DNA from: Neobacillus pocheonensis
GTDB taxonomy: Bacteria > Bacillota > Bacilli > Bacillales > Cytobacillaceae
Assembly (NCBI GenBank): GCA_023702235.1
Contig: JAMQCR010000002.1
Span: 62,001 to 126,000 of the forward strand
DNA: 64,000 nucleotides
Direction of reading: 5' to 3'
In this document: positions 55,848-63,886 of the stretch, in pieces
How positions within the stretch are numbered: the stretch's first letter is position 1
Layout of the letters: each line of letters starts with the position of its first letter
Program-made: the position numbers and the translations under genes
Notes under the pieces: model-generated
Databases searched by the model: none
What the model saw: only the letters and a program-made list of their open reading frames with translations
What the model was told of the DNA's origin: nothing

Positions 55848-57041
55848 GTGTTTTCCGTGTTACTAGAATTGCCAGAATTTGAAGTTGTTAATCAAGAAAT
55901 TTTTTCTACTCATTATTTGGTTCATGTTGAGAAAAAGATGGATGAGGAGCGATGCCCTCACTGTGGTTTTCACACTCGCATTGTCCACGACAGCAGGACA
56001 AGGAAAATACGAGATTTATCCGTACTCAACAAACCTTTGTTTTTACTTGTTTACGTAAAGAGGTATCGATGCCAGAACTGTGAAGAAGTTTTTTCATCTT
56101 CTTTTGAATCAGTTGCTTCACATCAACGTTATACGAATCGCTTTCGCCAATTCATTTATGAACAAGTTCTAGGTACAACCATTCAGGATATTAGCAGAAA
56201 ATATCAGATTGCTTACTCAACAGTTGAGCGTATTTTCTATTCAGTTGCTTACGAAAAGGCAAAGGATCATCAAGCAGTTATCCAAGAGATTCAAGACGAT
56301 CAAGACATTACATTGAGTCTTGATGAAATCGCCGTTCGCAAGGGCCATAAATATGAAACTGTTCTTTATAACGCTAACTTAGGAGCTGTCATGGGTATGC
56401 ATAAGAATCGTGATTTTGACTCAACGTTTAAACTTTTGTCATTAAAAGTCATTCATCCTGATAAGGTTAAAAACGTTGTGGTAGACATGTGGGATCCCTT
56501 TCATAAGGCCATACGAAAAGCCTTTCCCAACGCACAGATTATTGTCGATAAGTACCATGTCGTTCAAAAAGTTACTCAAGCCTTAGACCAAGTCCGAAAG
56601 AAAATACCTGGATTAAAGAAATCCCGATTTGTTCTCCTGAAAAGTTATGAAAATGTAAAAGAAAAGGATCGGGAAAAACTAAATGAATTGTTAGAGACGC
56701 ACGAGAGTCTAGCGTATGGGTATTTTCTAAAAGAACTATTCAGAGACTTTTATAAATCACATGATTATGAGACAGCTAACCAATTACTAAAGGAGTGGCT
56801 TCACCTAGCCTGGAGTAGCCCGTTTTCATCATTTCATGAAGTGGCAAAAACGATAGAAAACTGGCGAATTCAAATTCTGCAATACTTTAAAACACCGTTT
56901 ACAAATGGACGTACCGAAGGTACCAATCATAAGATCAAAAACATAAAACGACGTGCTTACGGATATAGAAATCTTCACCGTTTTAGAACACGTGTATTTT
57001 TGGAGTGTACAGGAAAGACTTATGAAAAATGGGTGTCCTAG
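55848..57041 (+). CDS. ISL3-family transposase
   Basis: 397 residues from GTG 55848, seven bases after AGGAGG; an upstream ATG at 55809 overlaps the inverted repeat. N-terminal zinc finger CPHCGFH...CQNCEE (Cys pairs about 39-42 and 77-80), a helix-turn-helix (TIQDISRKYQIAYSTVERIF), then the DDE domain: first Asp in LSLDEIAVRKGHKY, second in VVVDMWDPFHKA with QIIVDKYHVV, and Glu in NGRTEGTNHKIKNIKRRAYG. All parts look intact, so the element may still be active. Confidence 0.92.
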   Translation: MFSVLLELPEFEVVNQEIFSTHYLVHVEKKMDEERCPHCGFHTRIVHDSRTRKIRDLSVLNKPLFLLVYVKRYRCQNCEEVFSSSFESVASHQRYTNRFRQFIYEQVLGTTIQDISRKYQIAYSTVERIFYSVAYEKAKDHQAVIQEIQDDQDITLSLDEIAVRKGHKYETVLYNANLGAVMGMHKNRDFDSTFKLLSLKVIHPDKVKNVVVDMWDPFHKAIRKAFPNAQIIVDKYHVVQKVTQALDQVRKKIPGLKKSRFVLLKSYENVKEKDREKLNELLETHESLAYGYFLKELFRDFYKSHDYETANQLLKEWLHLAWSSPFSSFHEVAKTIENWRIQILQYFKTPFTNGRTEGTNHKIKNIKRRAYGYRNLHRFRTRVFLECTGKTYEKWVS

Positions 57042-57044
57042 CCC

Positions 57045-57155
57045 CTCCTTCTTCAGCATTATGGTGGATAATAGTTGGTAGAAAAGAAGCCGTCAAGGAA
57101 AGCACTTGACCGCTCCTTTTCTACCAACTGGCCGGTCTGTAAGCTGAAGAAGGAG
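57045..57155 (+). ncRNA. Large nested hairpin downstream of transposase (candidate structured RNA)
   Basis: Three stems are nested over 111 bases. The outer arms are CTCCTTCTTCAGC (57045-57057) and its complement at 57143-57155. The middle arms are AGTTGGTAGAAAAG (57073-57086) and its complement at 57116-57129. The inner arms are GTCAAG (57092-57097) and CTTGAC (57105-57110). The left spacer itself can form ATTAT/ATAAT. It starts four bases after the transposase stop and lies inside the element. It may be a terminator, a translation-blocking structure, or an element-encoded RNA. No T run follows the outer stem, which argues against a plain terminator. Confidence 0.5.
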
Positions 57156-57241
57156 AGATTGTGAGTGACCCCAATCTAGCTATCTTAATTGCCGGAATTT
57201 TGTTTTAATCACAAACAATGGTGAAGAGACATTAAAAATAA

Positions 57242-57280
57242 TAGGCTGCCACATTTCTTTTCGAAATGACGACAGCCTTA
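57242..57280 (-). terminator. Terminator after damaged SDR
   Basis: AGGCTG...ATTTC pairs with GAAAT...CAGCCT with a bulged middle; on the minus strand it is followed by ATTATTTTTA. It lies just beyond the stop at 57299. Confidence 0.65.
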
Positions 57281-57298
57281 TAAATTGTCTCATTGGTA

Positions 57299-58044
57299 TT
57301 ATTGCGCTGTGTAACCGCCATCTACAATAAGGTTAGCTTCGACCATAAAGGACAAATCTTCACTAGCTAAAAACAAGATAGTGCGGGCAATTTCTTCAGC
57401 ACGGCCTAACCGTCCGATTGGATGGGCTGAAATCAACAAAGACCTTTTTTCTTCATCTGCAATACTCAAAATGGGCGTGTCGACAAAGCCCGGACAGATT
57501 GCATTAACACGTATCCCCTGGTTTGCATACGTAACGCCAAGTGATCTTGTTAAGTTTGCAACCCCTGCTTTTGCTGCATTGTAAGAAAACTGATTAGTCT
57601 TGCCTACATCGCCCATTATTGAAGATACATTTACGATAGTACCGCCTGTCCCCTGATTTTGCATTTGGGTAATGGCGTATTTGTTACTTAGAAAAACACC
57701 AGTGAGGTTAATATCAAGCATTTGCTGCCAGTGATCCAAAGTGACTTCATGAATAAGTGTACCAGGATGTCCGATCCCGGCAATGGGAACCATATTATCA
57801 AGTTTACCAAAATGGTCGACCGTTTCTTCTATTAGATTCTTAATATCAGTTTCTTTAGAAACATCCGTTTTGACAAAAATTGCTTCTCCACCAATATTCA
57901 GTAATTCTTTAATAGTATTCTCAGCTTGATTGGAAACATCAGCAATAACAACTTTCGCGCCGTTTTGGACAAATAGCTGTGCTGTTGCTTTCCCGATACC
58001 AGTTGCGCCGCCAGTAATGATTGCAACCTTTTCTGAAGCTTCAT
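57299..58044 (-). pseudogene. SDR-family dehydrogenase, N-terminal frameshift
   Basis: From ATG 58044 (AGGAG eight bases upstream) the sequence reads MKLQKKVAIITGGATGIGKA if one A is restored in an A run near 58032; 248 residues result. IIADVSNQAE-like second strand, NVSSIMGDVG with Ser, YNAAK with Tyr/Lys, CPGFVDTPIL and VDGGYT follow. The usual NNAG motif is changed to PIAG (NMVPIAGIGH), an unusual substitution. The substrate is unknown. It lies between the insertion sequence and another damaged SDR. Confidence 0.78.
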
Positions 58045-58100
58045 ATTCTTTTCTCCTATATTTTTTGACCTATTCGGAATAATTTCCTGATTCTACAAAT

Positions 58101-58521
58101 CTATCGTGCTGAAGCACCACCATCGATGAACATTTCTGCCCCAGTAATAAAACTTGATTCATCAGACCCAAGGAATACAACCAAATTAGCGATATCTTCA
58201 GGTGTACCCACCCGTTTTAAAGGAATCGAATTTGCAATTTTATCAGTAGAAACATTAAGACCCGAAGCAAGTTCATCACCCATAGACGTTTGAATGACAC
58301 CAGGATGAATAGAGTTAACACGTATTTGATCTTCTGCTACCTCCATCGCTAAATCTTTAGTCATGATTCGGACTGCACCTTTGCTTGCCCCGTATAAAGT
58401 GTGATTTGAACTTCCTTTTATTCCGGCTATCGATGAGGCATTAATAATCGATCCACTCTTTTGCTCACGCATTATAGGGACCACATGTTTCATGCCAAGA
58501 AATACTCCTGTAGTATTTAAT
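58101..58521 (-). pseudogene. SDR-family dehydrogenase, 5'-truncated
   Basis: Only the last 140 residues of a 250-residue SDR remain: LNTTGVFLGMKHVVPIMREQ, NASSIAGIKGSSNHTLYGAS with Tyr/Lys, HPGVIQTSMG and IDGGASAR. Before LNTTGV the frame meets TAA and no Rossmann segment is present; AT-rich sequence with a palindrome begins 20 bases further. The nucleotide-binding half is therefore missing, so this is a remnant. The break may mark a deletion or recombination point. Confidence 0.82.
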
Positions 58522-58542
58522 TAACCCATATTTATAGAAATT

Positions 58543-58563
58543 ATATATGTAAAATACATATAT
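58543..58563. promoter_or_regulatory. PhaQ/PadR-type palindrome, copy 1
   Basis: ATATATGTA-AAA-TACATATAT, perfect 9-bp arms, 22 bases from the truncated SDR. Same core as copies 2 and 3. Confidence 0.6.
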
Positions 58564-58585
58564 CAAACAATCGCTTGAAGACTAA

Positions 58586-58614
58586 AGGCTGTCTAGATTG
58601 ACTCTAGACAGCCT
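58586..58614 (-). terminator. Perfect terminator hairpin
   Basis: AGGCTGTCTAGA and TCTAGACAGCCT pair perfectly around TTGAC, with moderately A/T-rich flanks. It may end the phaQ/phasin transcript running leftward. Confidence 0.7.
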
Positions 58615-59011
58615 AATTCTTAGTATTAACTTAATATTAATTTTAGTTATAAAAATTCTTATGCTACATGTAAAGCAGATTTTCCTTCTCATTTTTTATG
58701 ATGCTTTTTAAAACGCTAGTCAATAATACGAGAAGGTTATATCCCAATTCCATTGAACACCAGCAAGTCTCTACCACATTGAATACATATTTATAATCCA
58801 CTGTTCTAAACTAAATCTAATTACCGATTTACCGAACTTTCTTAAGCTTCATAATATTTTCTACACGAATAGCAAACTTTTCTTGTATTTTCAATTCACA
58901 GCTCATTGATTTCTTTATTGATTTTGAATTTTTACAAGTAGGAATGTAGCATAGCATGGAAATAATTAGAAAAAATATTTAATAGACATACACTCTGGAT
59001 TATACTTGCAT

Positions 59012-59048
59012 TTTGTCCTATATATGTATTTTACATATATAGGACAAA
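59012..59048. promoter_or_regulatory. PhaQ/PadR-type palindrome, copy 2
   Basis: Perfect 17-bp arms (TTTGTCCTATATATGTA and its complement) around TTT. The core ATATATGTA-TTT-TACATATAT equals copies 1 and 3. It lies in a gene-free region left of the phasin-like gene. Confidence 0.68.
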
Positions 59049-59099
59049 TTAAAAACTGGTATATTAATTGCCAATATTGCTACATACAGAAAGATCAGA

Positions 59100-59258
59100 T
59101 TAATTTTTAAAATTACTGTGATTATTTTTTGGGTCCTTCGTTTTCGACTCAATAATATGGACTAATTCCTCAATAATATCATTTAACCTCATTTTACTTG
59201 TGTCTTTTCTAAGGATCATGGAAGTTTTATACAGTAAAGTTTTTTCTTGCTCACTCAC
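59100..59258 (-). CDS. Weak small ORF, 52 residues
   Basis: From GTG: VSEQEKTLLYKTSMILRKDT, then KMRLNDIIEELVHIIESKTK. No ribosome site is visible. The protein would be basic and helical; function unknown. It may be a remnant. Listed because it is the only open frame in this gap. Confidence 0.2.
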   Translation of the reverse strand: MSEQEKTLLYKTSMILRKDTSKMRLNDIIEELVHIIESKTKDPKNNHSNFKN

Positions 59259-59288
59259 AAATACACGTCATTTCTGAATGAATTTACA

Positions 59289-59837
59289 TTACATATCCCT
59301 TGAACCCGCCAAAACTTTTATACTGTCTTCTATGCGAAATACAAATTTTTCATGTTTTTCTCTCAGTTGCAAGTGGAATTCGTCTAAAGCGGCTGAACGT
59401 TCTTTTCTTCGTTGATTTAGATTTTCAAGATAGATTTTGCTATTTTCGACAAATCTTTTTTCAAACAGTTCCATGTTGTCAAATGAAGATTTAATTGGGG
59501 TTAAAATGATATTTATCCATCTATTTGCGATATCATGTATTTGGTTTTGTAGAGAATGATTATGCTCTTTCTCATTTTCCTCTGTAATTTTTTGTTTGTG
59601 AAAATTCATTTGCATAATATTTGCTTTTTCTGTGATACCGTAAAAAGATTTTAAGGTATTTCGCCATTCAGCAGTAAATTTTGTCGATTCTTCAATTGTC
59701 TTTATGCAAGCTTTATACTGATTTTCACTAATTTTACTCGAACGCGCTACTGCATCCTCATATTGATTCCATAATGTGTTAATTATCGAAGTAGAAACAT
59801 ACTCTTTACCATTTAATTCATTTTTCTTCTGAGTCAT
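59289..59837 (-). CDS. Phasin-like protein downstream of phaQ-like regulator
   Basis: 182 residues, highly charged and helical, no signal or membrane segment: STSIINTLWNQYEDAVARSS, RNTLKSFYGITEKANIMQMN, and a C-terminal coiled coil (NLNQRRKERSAALDEFHLQL). It resembles the phasin-like protein at 34686 in its LWNQ-type opening. Its ATG overlaps the end of the PadR gene by 20 bases, so they are translationally coupled, which matches Bacillus phaP/phaQ pairing. Granule-surface function is inference from size, composition and neighbour. Confidence 0.6.
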   Translation of the reverse strand: MTQKKNELNGKEYVSTSIINTLWNQYEDAVARSSKISENQYKACIKTIEESTKFTAEWRNTLKSFYGITEKANIMQMNFHKQKITEENEKEHNHSLQNQIHDIANRWINIILTPIKSSFDNMELFEKRFVENSKIYLENLNQRRKERSAALDEFHLQLREKHEKFVFRIEDSIKVLAGSRDM

Positions 59838-60258
59838 TTTTCCTTCTCCCCTTAATGTTATTAGATTTCTCTATCGAATCCTTCTTATTGAATGAAGGTA
59901 TGTAGAGCTCAAGAAAACTTGAATACATCCGAAAAAATTGGTCTAACATTTTTTGGTAACTCTCTAAATGATTTGCATGGATTTTTAGATATTTAACCCC
60001 ATCCTCTGTAATGGAATATTTCCTTTTTGCTGGGCCATTGCCTGTAACATCCCACTCCGAACACACCAAATTTTCTTGTTCTAGTTTTCTTAAAAGTCGA
60101 TATAAATTCCCTATATCAATTGTAAGGAACCCAAATTTTTGCAGTTTTTGTATCAGTTCATATCCGTGTAAGGGCATTCTGCTAAGTAGAATTAATATAA
60201 ATGGCAGAATGAAATTTTTGGAAGGGGTTAAACTTTTGTCATTGCTGTCATTTGCCAT
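59818..60258 (-). CDS. phaQ: PadR-family regulator, PhaQ-like
   Basis: About 147 residues from ATG 60258, with GAGGTG upstream; GTG 60267 is in frame but merges with the ribosome site. The PadR winged helix is seen as LPFILILLSRMPLHGYELIQ, IGNLYRLLRKLEQENLVCSE and KRKYSITEDGVKYLKIH. PhaQ of Bacillus megaterium is a PadR-like repressor that responds to PHB and controls phasin genes. Here the gene is directly upstream of a phasin-like gene, and a 45-bp palindrome sits in front. Autoregulation is likely but inferred. Confidence 0.75.
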   Translation of the reverse strand: MANDSNDKSLTPSKNFILPFILILLSRMPLHGYELIQKLQKFGFLTIDIGNLYRLLRKLEQENLVCSEWDVTGNGPAKRKYSITEDGVKYLKIHANHLESYQKMLDQFFRMYSSFLELYIPSFNKKDSIEKSNNIKGRRKNDSEEK

Positions 60259-60274
60259 TTTTTTCACCTCAATT

Positions 60275-60319
60275 ATAATATAACTTATATATGTATTTTA
60301 CATATATAAGTTATATTAT
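60275..60319. promoter_or_regulatory. PhaQ/PadR-type palindrome, copy 3 (45 bp)
   Basis: Perfect 21-bp arms around TTT, including the core ATATATGTA-TTT-TACATATAT. It lies between the phaQ-like gene (minus) and the damaged hydrolase (plus), where it could act on both promoters. Confidence 0.75.
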
Positions 60320-60398
60320 GTCTATCTTGCATATATTTTAATATTAATTATTAATTTTCAATGTCTACCTTTATTATAAAGCAGGAGGAGGAAATGAT

Positions 60399-61179
60399 AT
60401 GGAAGAAACTATTATTAAGAATAAAATTATGCCCTATTTACGTATGGGCTGCGGTGATCCTTTAGTACTTATTCATGGCCTTGGTGGAATAAAAGAAAAT
60501 TGGAATAAACAATTTGTATTATCAGAACATTACGAACTAATAATTCCAGATCTAAGGGGGCATGGCGAAAATCTTACTTTAGATGGAATTACAATTAATA
60601 ACTTCGCAAAAGATATTTTATCCTTACTTAATGAACTTAATATCCAGAAAGCACACATTTGCGGATTATCAATGGGTGGAACAGTTACTCAAGAAATTTA
60701 CCGTCGCCCCTGAAAAATGTCAATCGTTAATTTTAGTCAGTACTTATCATTTTGCTCCGTTACACTTAGGGAAATTACTCCTTCATTTTCGGAAGGTTCG
60801 ATCACTGTTTTTAAATACAAATCAAGAAAAATTAATGACTGCAAGGACATGTCTTTATTCCTGGAAAGAGAAGAACGTAGAAGAATTTTATAATAATTAT
60901 AAACCAAACAATATAGGATACAAAAAGGCTTTACGTGCTTGTTTTGATGTTGATAACCGCAGATTATTACCAAAGACAAAAGTACCAACTCTTATAATCG
61001 GCGGTCAATATGATTCCATCCTTCCTATTTGGATTCAAATTCATATGAACAAACAAATCCCTAACTCTGAGCTGGTTATTTTTAAAAACTGTGGTCATAT
61101 TGCAAAGTATGAAGTATCAAATGAATTCAATGAAACATTGAGCCTCTTTTTAAATATACACCGATTAGTTACCAACTAA
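60399..61179 (+). pseudogene. Alpha/beta hydrolase (paralog of 26212), one frameshift
   Basis: From ATG after GGAGGAGG: LVLIHGLGGIKENW, IIPDLRGHGENLT and GLSMGGTVTQEIYRR with the nucleophile Ser about 93; two bases are missing near 60709, then APEKCQSLILVS continues downstream. Restoring them gives 260 residues. GGQYDSILPIW and CGHIAKYE hold the acid and His. It matches the hydrolase at 26212 along its whole length. Divergent from the phaQ-like gene across the large palindrome, so it may be part of the PHA regulon, e.g. a depolymerase-like enzyme; this is speculative. Confidence 0.78.
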
Positions 61180-61447
61180 GTTAGAGGGAAAGGAGGTCAG
61201 CCTATCCCTACCTTTCCGGCTGATTTCACTTAAGTGAATACCGGAATGATTGGCTAAATCAGTTCAATTCCATTTCTTATCGTCCATATAATGCAAAATC
61301 TCATGAAACAGATTTTCATTCATTTTCCCACCCCTTTTATTTCTTGATGATTATTTTGAAAAATATTAGAACGAATACTCTAAAATCGAATTTGTTCATG
61401 TATAAATGTAAGGGGTTTCATGAAAAATTAAATTATCTTCTATAAAA

Positions 61448-62329
61448 TTATTTTTGGATAAATTCAACAAAACTAGTTACACCGTTACTTCGAAATCTCT
61501 GAGGTTTTTTGACCAGCCATAAATTTCTTTTTAAATCTACACCTTTCATTTTTATTTCAGATAAAATTCCTTGCTCCAATTCTCTGGCTACGGTTAGCCT
61601 TGGCAGGATGCTGATACCAAGTCCCGCTTCTACAGCACTTTTAATCGCTTGTGTACTGCCAATTTCCATATAGCTTTCAATTCTATCTAACACTCCATAA
61701 TCTCTTAACTCATTTTCTACAATTAGTCGTGTTCCTGAAATGGATTCACGCCAAATCATTCGTTCATTAGCCAATTCTTCAATATGAATTTCCGTTCTGC
61801 CTCTCCAAGGGTGATCAGGCGGAATCACGAGAACCAATTCATCCTCAGCAAATTTCTCGACAATAAAATTTTTATTTTCAACAATTCCTTCTACCCATGC
61901 TAAATCAATGACATCATTTGCTAAATCCTCTAAAACACTTGGCGTGTTTTTAATTGTTAGTGTTACTTTTATTTCAGGTGCTTGTTTTTTAAAACTGCCT
62001 AATAAGCTTGGTAATAAGTACTCACCGATCGTCAATGAGGCACCTACTCTGAGGGTTGCATTTGACTCCCCCGTTACTTGATTAATCACTTCTTTAGATC
62101 GGTCAAAATCATTAACAATTGCTTTTGCAAATGGATATAGCAGCTTTCCCGTTTCAGTTACTGTCAACTTCCCTTCTGACCGATCGAACAACAACGTTCC
62201 GTAATAATTTTCTAACTGGTGAATCTGCCTTGTTACTGCAGGTTGGGACACATAACTTAAACGAGCTGCTTGGCTTATACTTCCTTGATCGACAACCAAA
62301 CAAAACATTTTCAAGTTTTCTATGTTCAA
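61448..62329 (-). CDS. LysR-family regulator of divergent chromate transporter
   Basis: 293 residues: N-terminal winged helix (QGSISQAARLSYVSQPAVTR, then LENYYGTLLFDRSEGKLTVT) and a substrate-binding domain with RVGASLTIGEYLLPSLLGSF (about 94-113) and ESISGTRLIVENELRDYG. The layout resembles CysL/YwfK-type LysRs that sense anions. It is divergent from the chromate transporter genes by about 200 bases, the usual arrangement for an activator of its neighbour. It is not similar in detail to the LysRs at 12487 and 21169. Confidence 0.87.
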   Translation of the reverse strand: MNIENLKMFCLVVDQGSISQAARLSYVSQPAVTRQIHQLENYYGTLLFDRSEGKLTVTETGKLLYPFAKAIVNDFDRSKEVINQVTGESNATLRVGASLTIGEYLLPSLLGSFKKQAPEIKVTLTIKNTPSVLEDLANDVIDLAWVEGIVENKNFIVEKFAEDELVLVIPPDHPWRGRTEIHIEELANERMIWRESISGTRLIVENELRDYGVLDRIESYMEIGSTQAIKSAVEAGLGISILPRLTVARELEQGILSEIKMKGVDLKRNLWLVKKPQRFRSNGVTSFVEFIQK

Positions 62330-62533
62330 TTACATCACTCCATTAATTGAAATGCTTCGTTAAGATGATAGTAACATACATATAAATGTAATAGTTTTAT
62401 TGAAATATAATAATCTGTTATACCCTATGCATTTCTTGCAATTTACCTTCATTATTTTAACTGATAACGTAATGTTTAAGAACAGATACCCGATAATTAC
62501 CTAAAGAAACTAACCAAGAATGGTGGGAATGGA

Positions 62534-63154
62534 ATGCGAAAAGATTGGAAAAAGGTTTTTCAAATTTTTTGGACTTTTTTTAAAATTGGTCCCGTTACGT
62601 TCGGGGGAGGATTTGCCATGATCCCCTTAATTGAAAAAGAAGTGGTAGATAAAAAAAATTGGTTAAAAAGTGAAGATATCACGGATATATTTGCCTTAGC
62701 TCAATCAGTACCCGGTGCCGTTGCCGTTAACTCTGCAACATTTATCGGAAAAAGAATCGGAGGTATAAAGGGAGCAATCGCTGCCATGTTAGGTGTTTTC
62801 TTACCTACCTTTTTAATCGTCCTTGTGTTAGGGATTTCTTACAGTTTATTCCATAGCAATCCCAAAGTGGCAGCCGCCTTCCTATCGATTCGAGCTTCAA
62901 TCGTCGCCTTAATCGTTTTTGCTGCTATTAAAACTGGAAAAACAGCCATAATGGACAAATCCACATTAGGGCTATTTGTGGTTGGTGTACCGGTCCTTTT
63001 CTTTATTCATCCAGTTATTGCAATCTTTGCTGGCGCTTTAGCTGGCATTATTTTAACAAATATGAAAGAAAAATTCGGCTACAGAGCCAAAATCAATAAC
63101 AAGAAGGAACAGAATCATAATGACATTGAATATTTCATGGGTTCAGGAATATAA
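62534..63154 (+). CDS. Chromate transporter, N-terminal-type half protein
   Basis: 206 residues: FKIGPVTFGGGFAMIPLIEK (about 16-35), ALAQSVPGAVAVNSATFIG, then hydrophobic helices and a polar tail. This is one CHR domain; long ChrA proteins have two in one chain, but Bacillus often encodes them as a pair (as YwrA/YwrB). The second half follows 20 bases downstream. Together they probably export chromate or another oxyanion using the proton gradient. The start ATG follows GGTGGGAATGG. Confidence 0.87.
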   Translation: MRKDWKKVFQIFWTFFKIGPVTFGGGFAMIPLIEKEVVDKKNWLKSEDITDIFALAQSVPGAVAVNSATFIGKRIGGIKGAIAAMLGVFLPTFLIVLVLGISYSLFHSNPKVAAAFLSIRASIVALIVFAAIKTGKTAIMDKSTLGLFVVGVPVLFFIHPVIAIFAGALAGIILTNMKEKFGYRAKINNKKEQNHNDIEYFMGSGI

Positions 63155-63174
63155 GAGATGAGAGGATTACAACT

Positions 63175-63717
63175 ATGATATTGTGGGAACTATTTAAAAT
63201 GTTTTTTATCATTGGATTAGTGTCGTTCGGTGGAGGTTATGCCATCATGCCGGTCATAGAACTAGAGGTAATAAGGGATGGTTGGATGACAACACAAGAA
63301 TTTTCCAACATTATAGCGGTTGCCGGGATGTCTCCTGGTCCAATTACTGCAAATAGTGCCATTCTTGTTGGATATTCTGTTGCAGGAGTTTCCGGCTCAA
63401 TCATTTCTGCCTTGGGGATCTTGCTTCCTTCTATCATTCTAGTTCTTATTATAGCAACCTGTTTTCTTAAGCTAAATCATTATCCAATTGTAAAATCAAT
63501 GTTTTATGGATTAAGACCGATTGTCACTAGTTTAATAGTATTTGCAGCCATAAGATTTGCCCTTTCAAATAATATGGTTAGTCTTAATTTTACAAGGCAT
63601 AGCATAAGCCTCTTGCTTATCTTTATTTTTTCACTTGCAGCCCTTTGGAAATTCCAGTGGCATCCTGCCTTTATCATAGGACTATCTGGATTAATAGGGA
63701 TTGCTCTATATTCATAA
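63175..63717 (+). CDS. Chromate transporter, C-terminal-type half protein
   Basis: 180 residues, the second CHR domain: FFIIGLVSFGGGYAIMPVIE (about 10-29), GMSPGPITANSAILVGYSVA, then several helices and the ending ALWKFQWHPAFIIGLSGLIG. GAGAGGATTACAACT precedes the ATG. It pairs with the preceding gene to form the transporter. No other ion-resistance genes are seen. A terminator lies about 90 bases beyond. Confidence 0.87.
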   Translation: MILWELFKMFFIIGLVSFGGGYAIMPVIELEVIRDGWMTTQEFSNIIAVAGMSPGPITANSAILVGYSVAGVSGSIISALGILLPSIILVLIIATCFLKLNHYPIVKSMFYGLRPIVTSLIVFAAIRFALSNNMVSLNFTRHSISLLLIFIFSLAALWKFQWHPAFIIGLSGLIGIALYS

Positions 63718-63803
63718 CTTGTCATTTTTATTGAAATTTTGACATACGCATCCGTATTTTCCTACCCTGGCTACTGCTTGATAGATTCTATTAATAAAAG
63801 ATC

Positions 63804-63824
63804 AACCAGTAAAATAAACTGGTT
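63804..63824 (+). terminator. Terminator after chromate transporter genes
   Basis: AACCAGT and ACTGGTT pair around AAAATAA; T-rich sequence follows. About 85 bases beyond the stop codon. The rest of 63718-63886 has no gene. Confidence 0.6.
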
Positions 63825-63886
63825 AACCTTTTCTGTTAGCTGAACAAGAATTTTTTATGACTATAAGAAAAAACAAATTTTAAATT

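Larger units (their letters stand above)
55795..57199 (+). mobile_element. ISL3-family insertion sequence
   Basis: About 1.4 kb, the normal ISL3 size. Candidate imperfect inverted repeats: AATTCCTGGCAATAATGTTA at 55795 and, on the other strand at 57199, AATTCCGGCAATTAAGATAG, with 13 of 17 matches after the CTGG/CGG step. No target duplication was found, so exact ends are uncertain. It contains the transposase and the hairpin region at 57045-57155. It separates the Hbd operon from a damaged SDR. Confidence 0.6.
58522..59288. other. Mostly gene-free region with two regulator palindromes
   Basis: This stretch holds palindromes at 58543 and 59012, the terminator at 58586 and a weak 52-codon frame at 59100-59258. 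The rest is AT-rich and unremarkable. It probably once held the 5' part of the truncated SDR and its promoter. Confidence 0.5.

Noticed and set aside
55787..57207. Target-site duplication for the ISL3 element
   Set aside because: The eight bases on each side of the candidate ends do not match; either the ends are slightly wrong or the duplication has decayed.
61270..61329. Nineteen-codon frame (minus) MNENLFHEILHYMDDKKWN after GGGGTGGG
   Set aside because: Too short to support without conservation, and no similarity to the small ORF at 39107.
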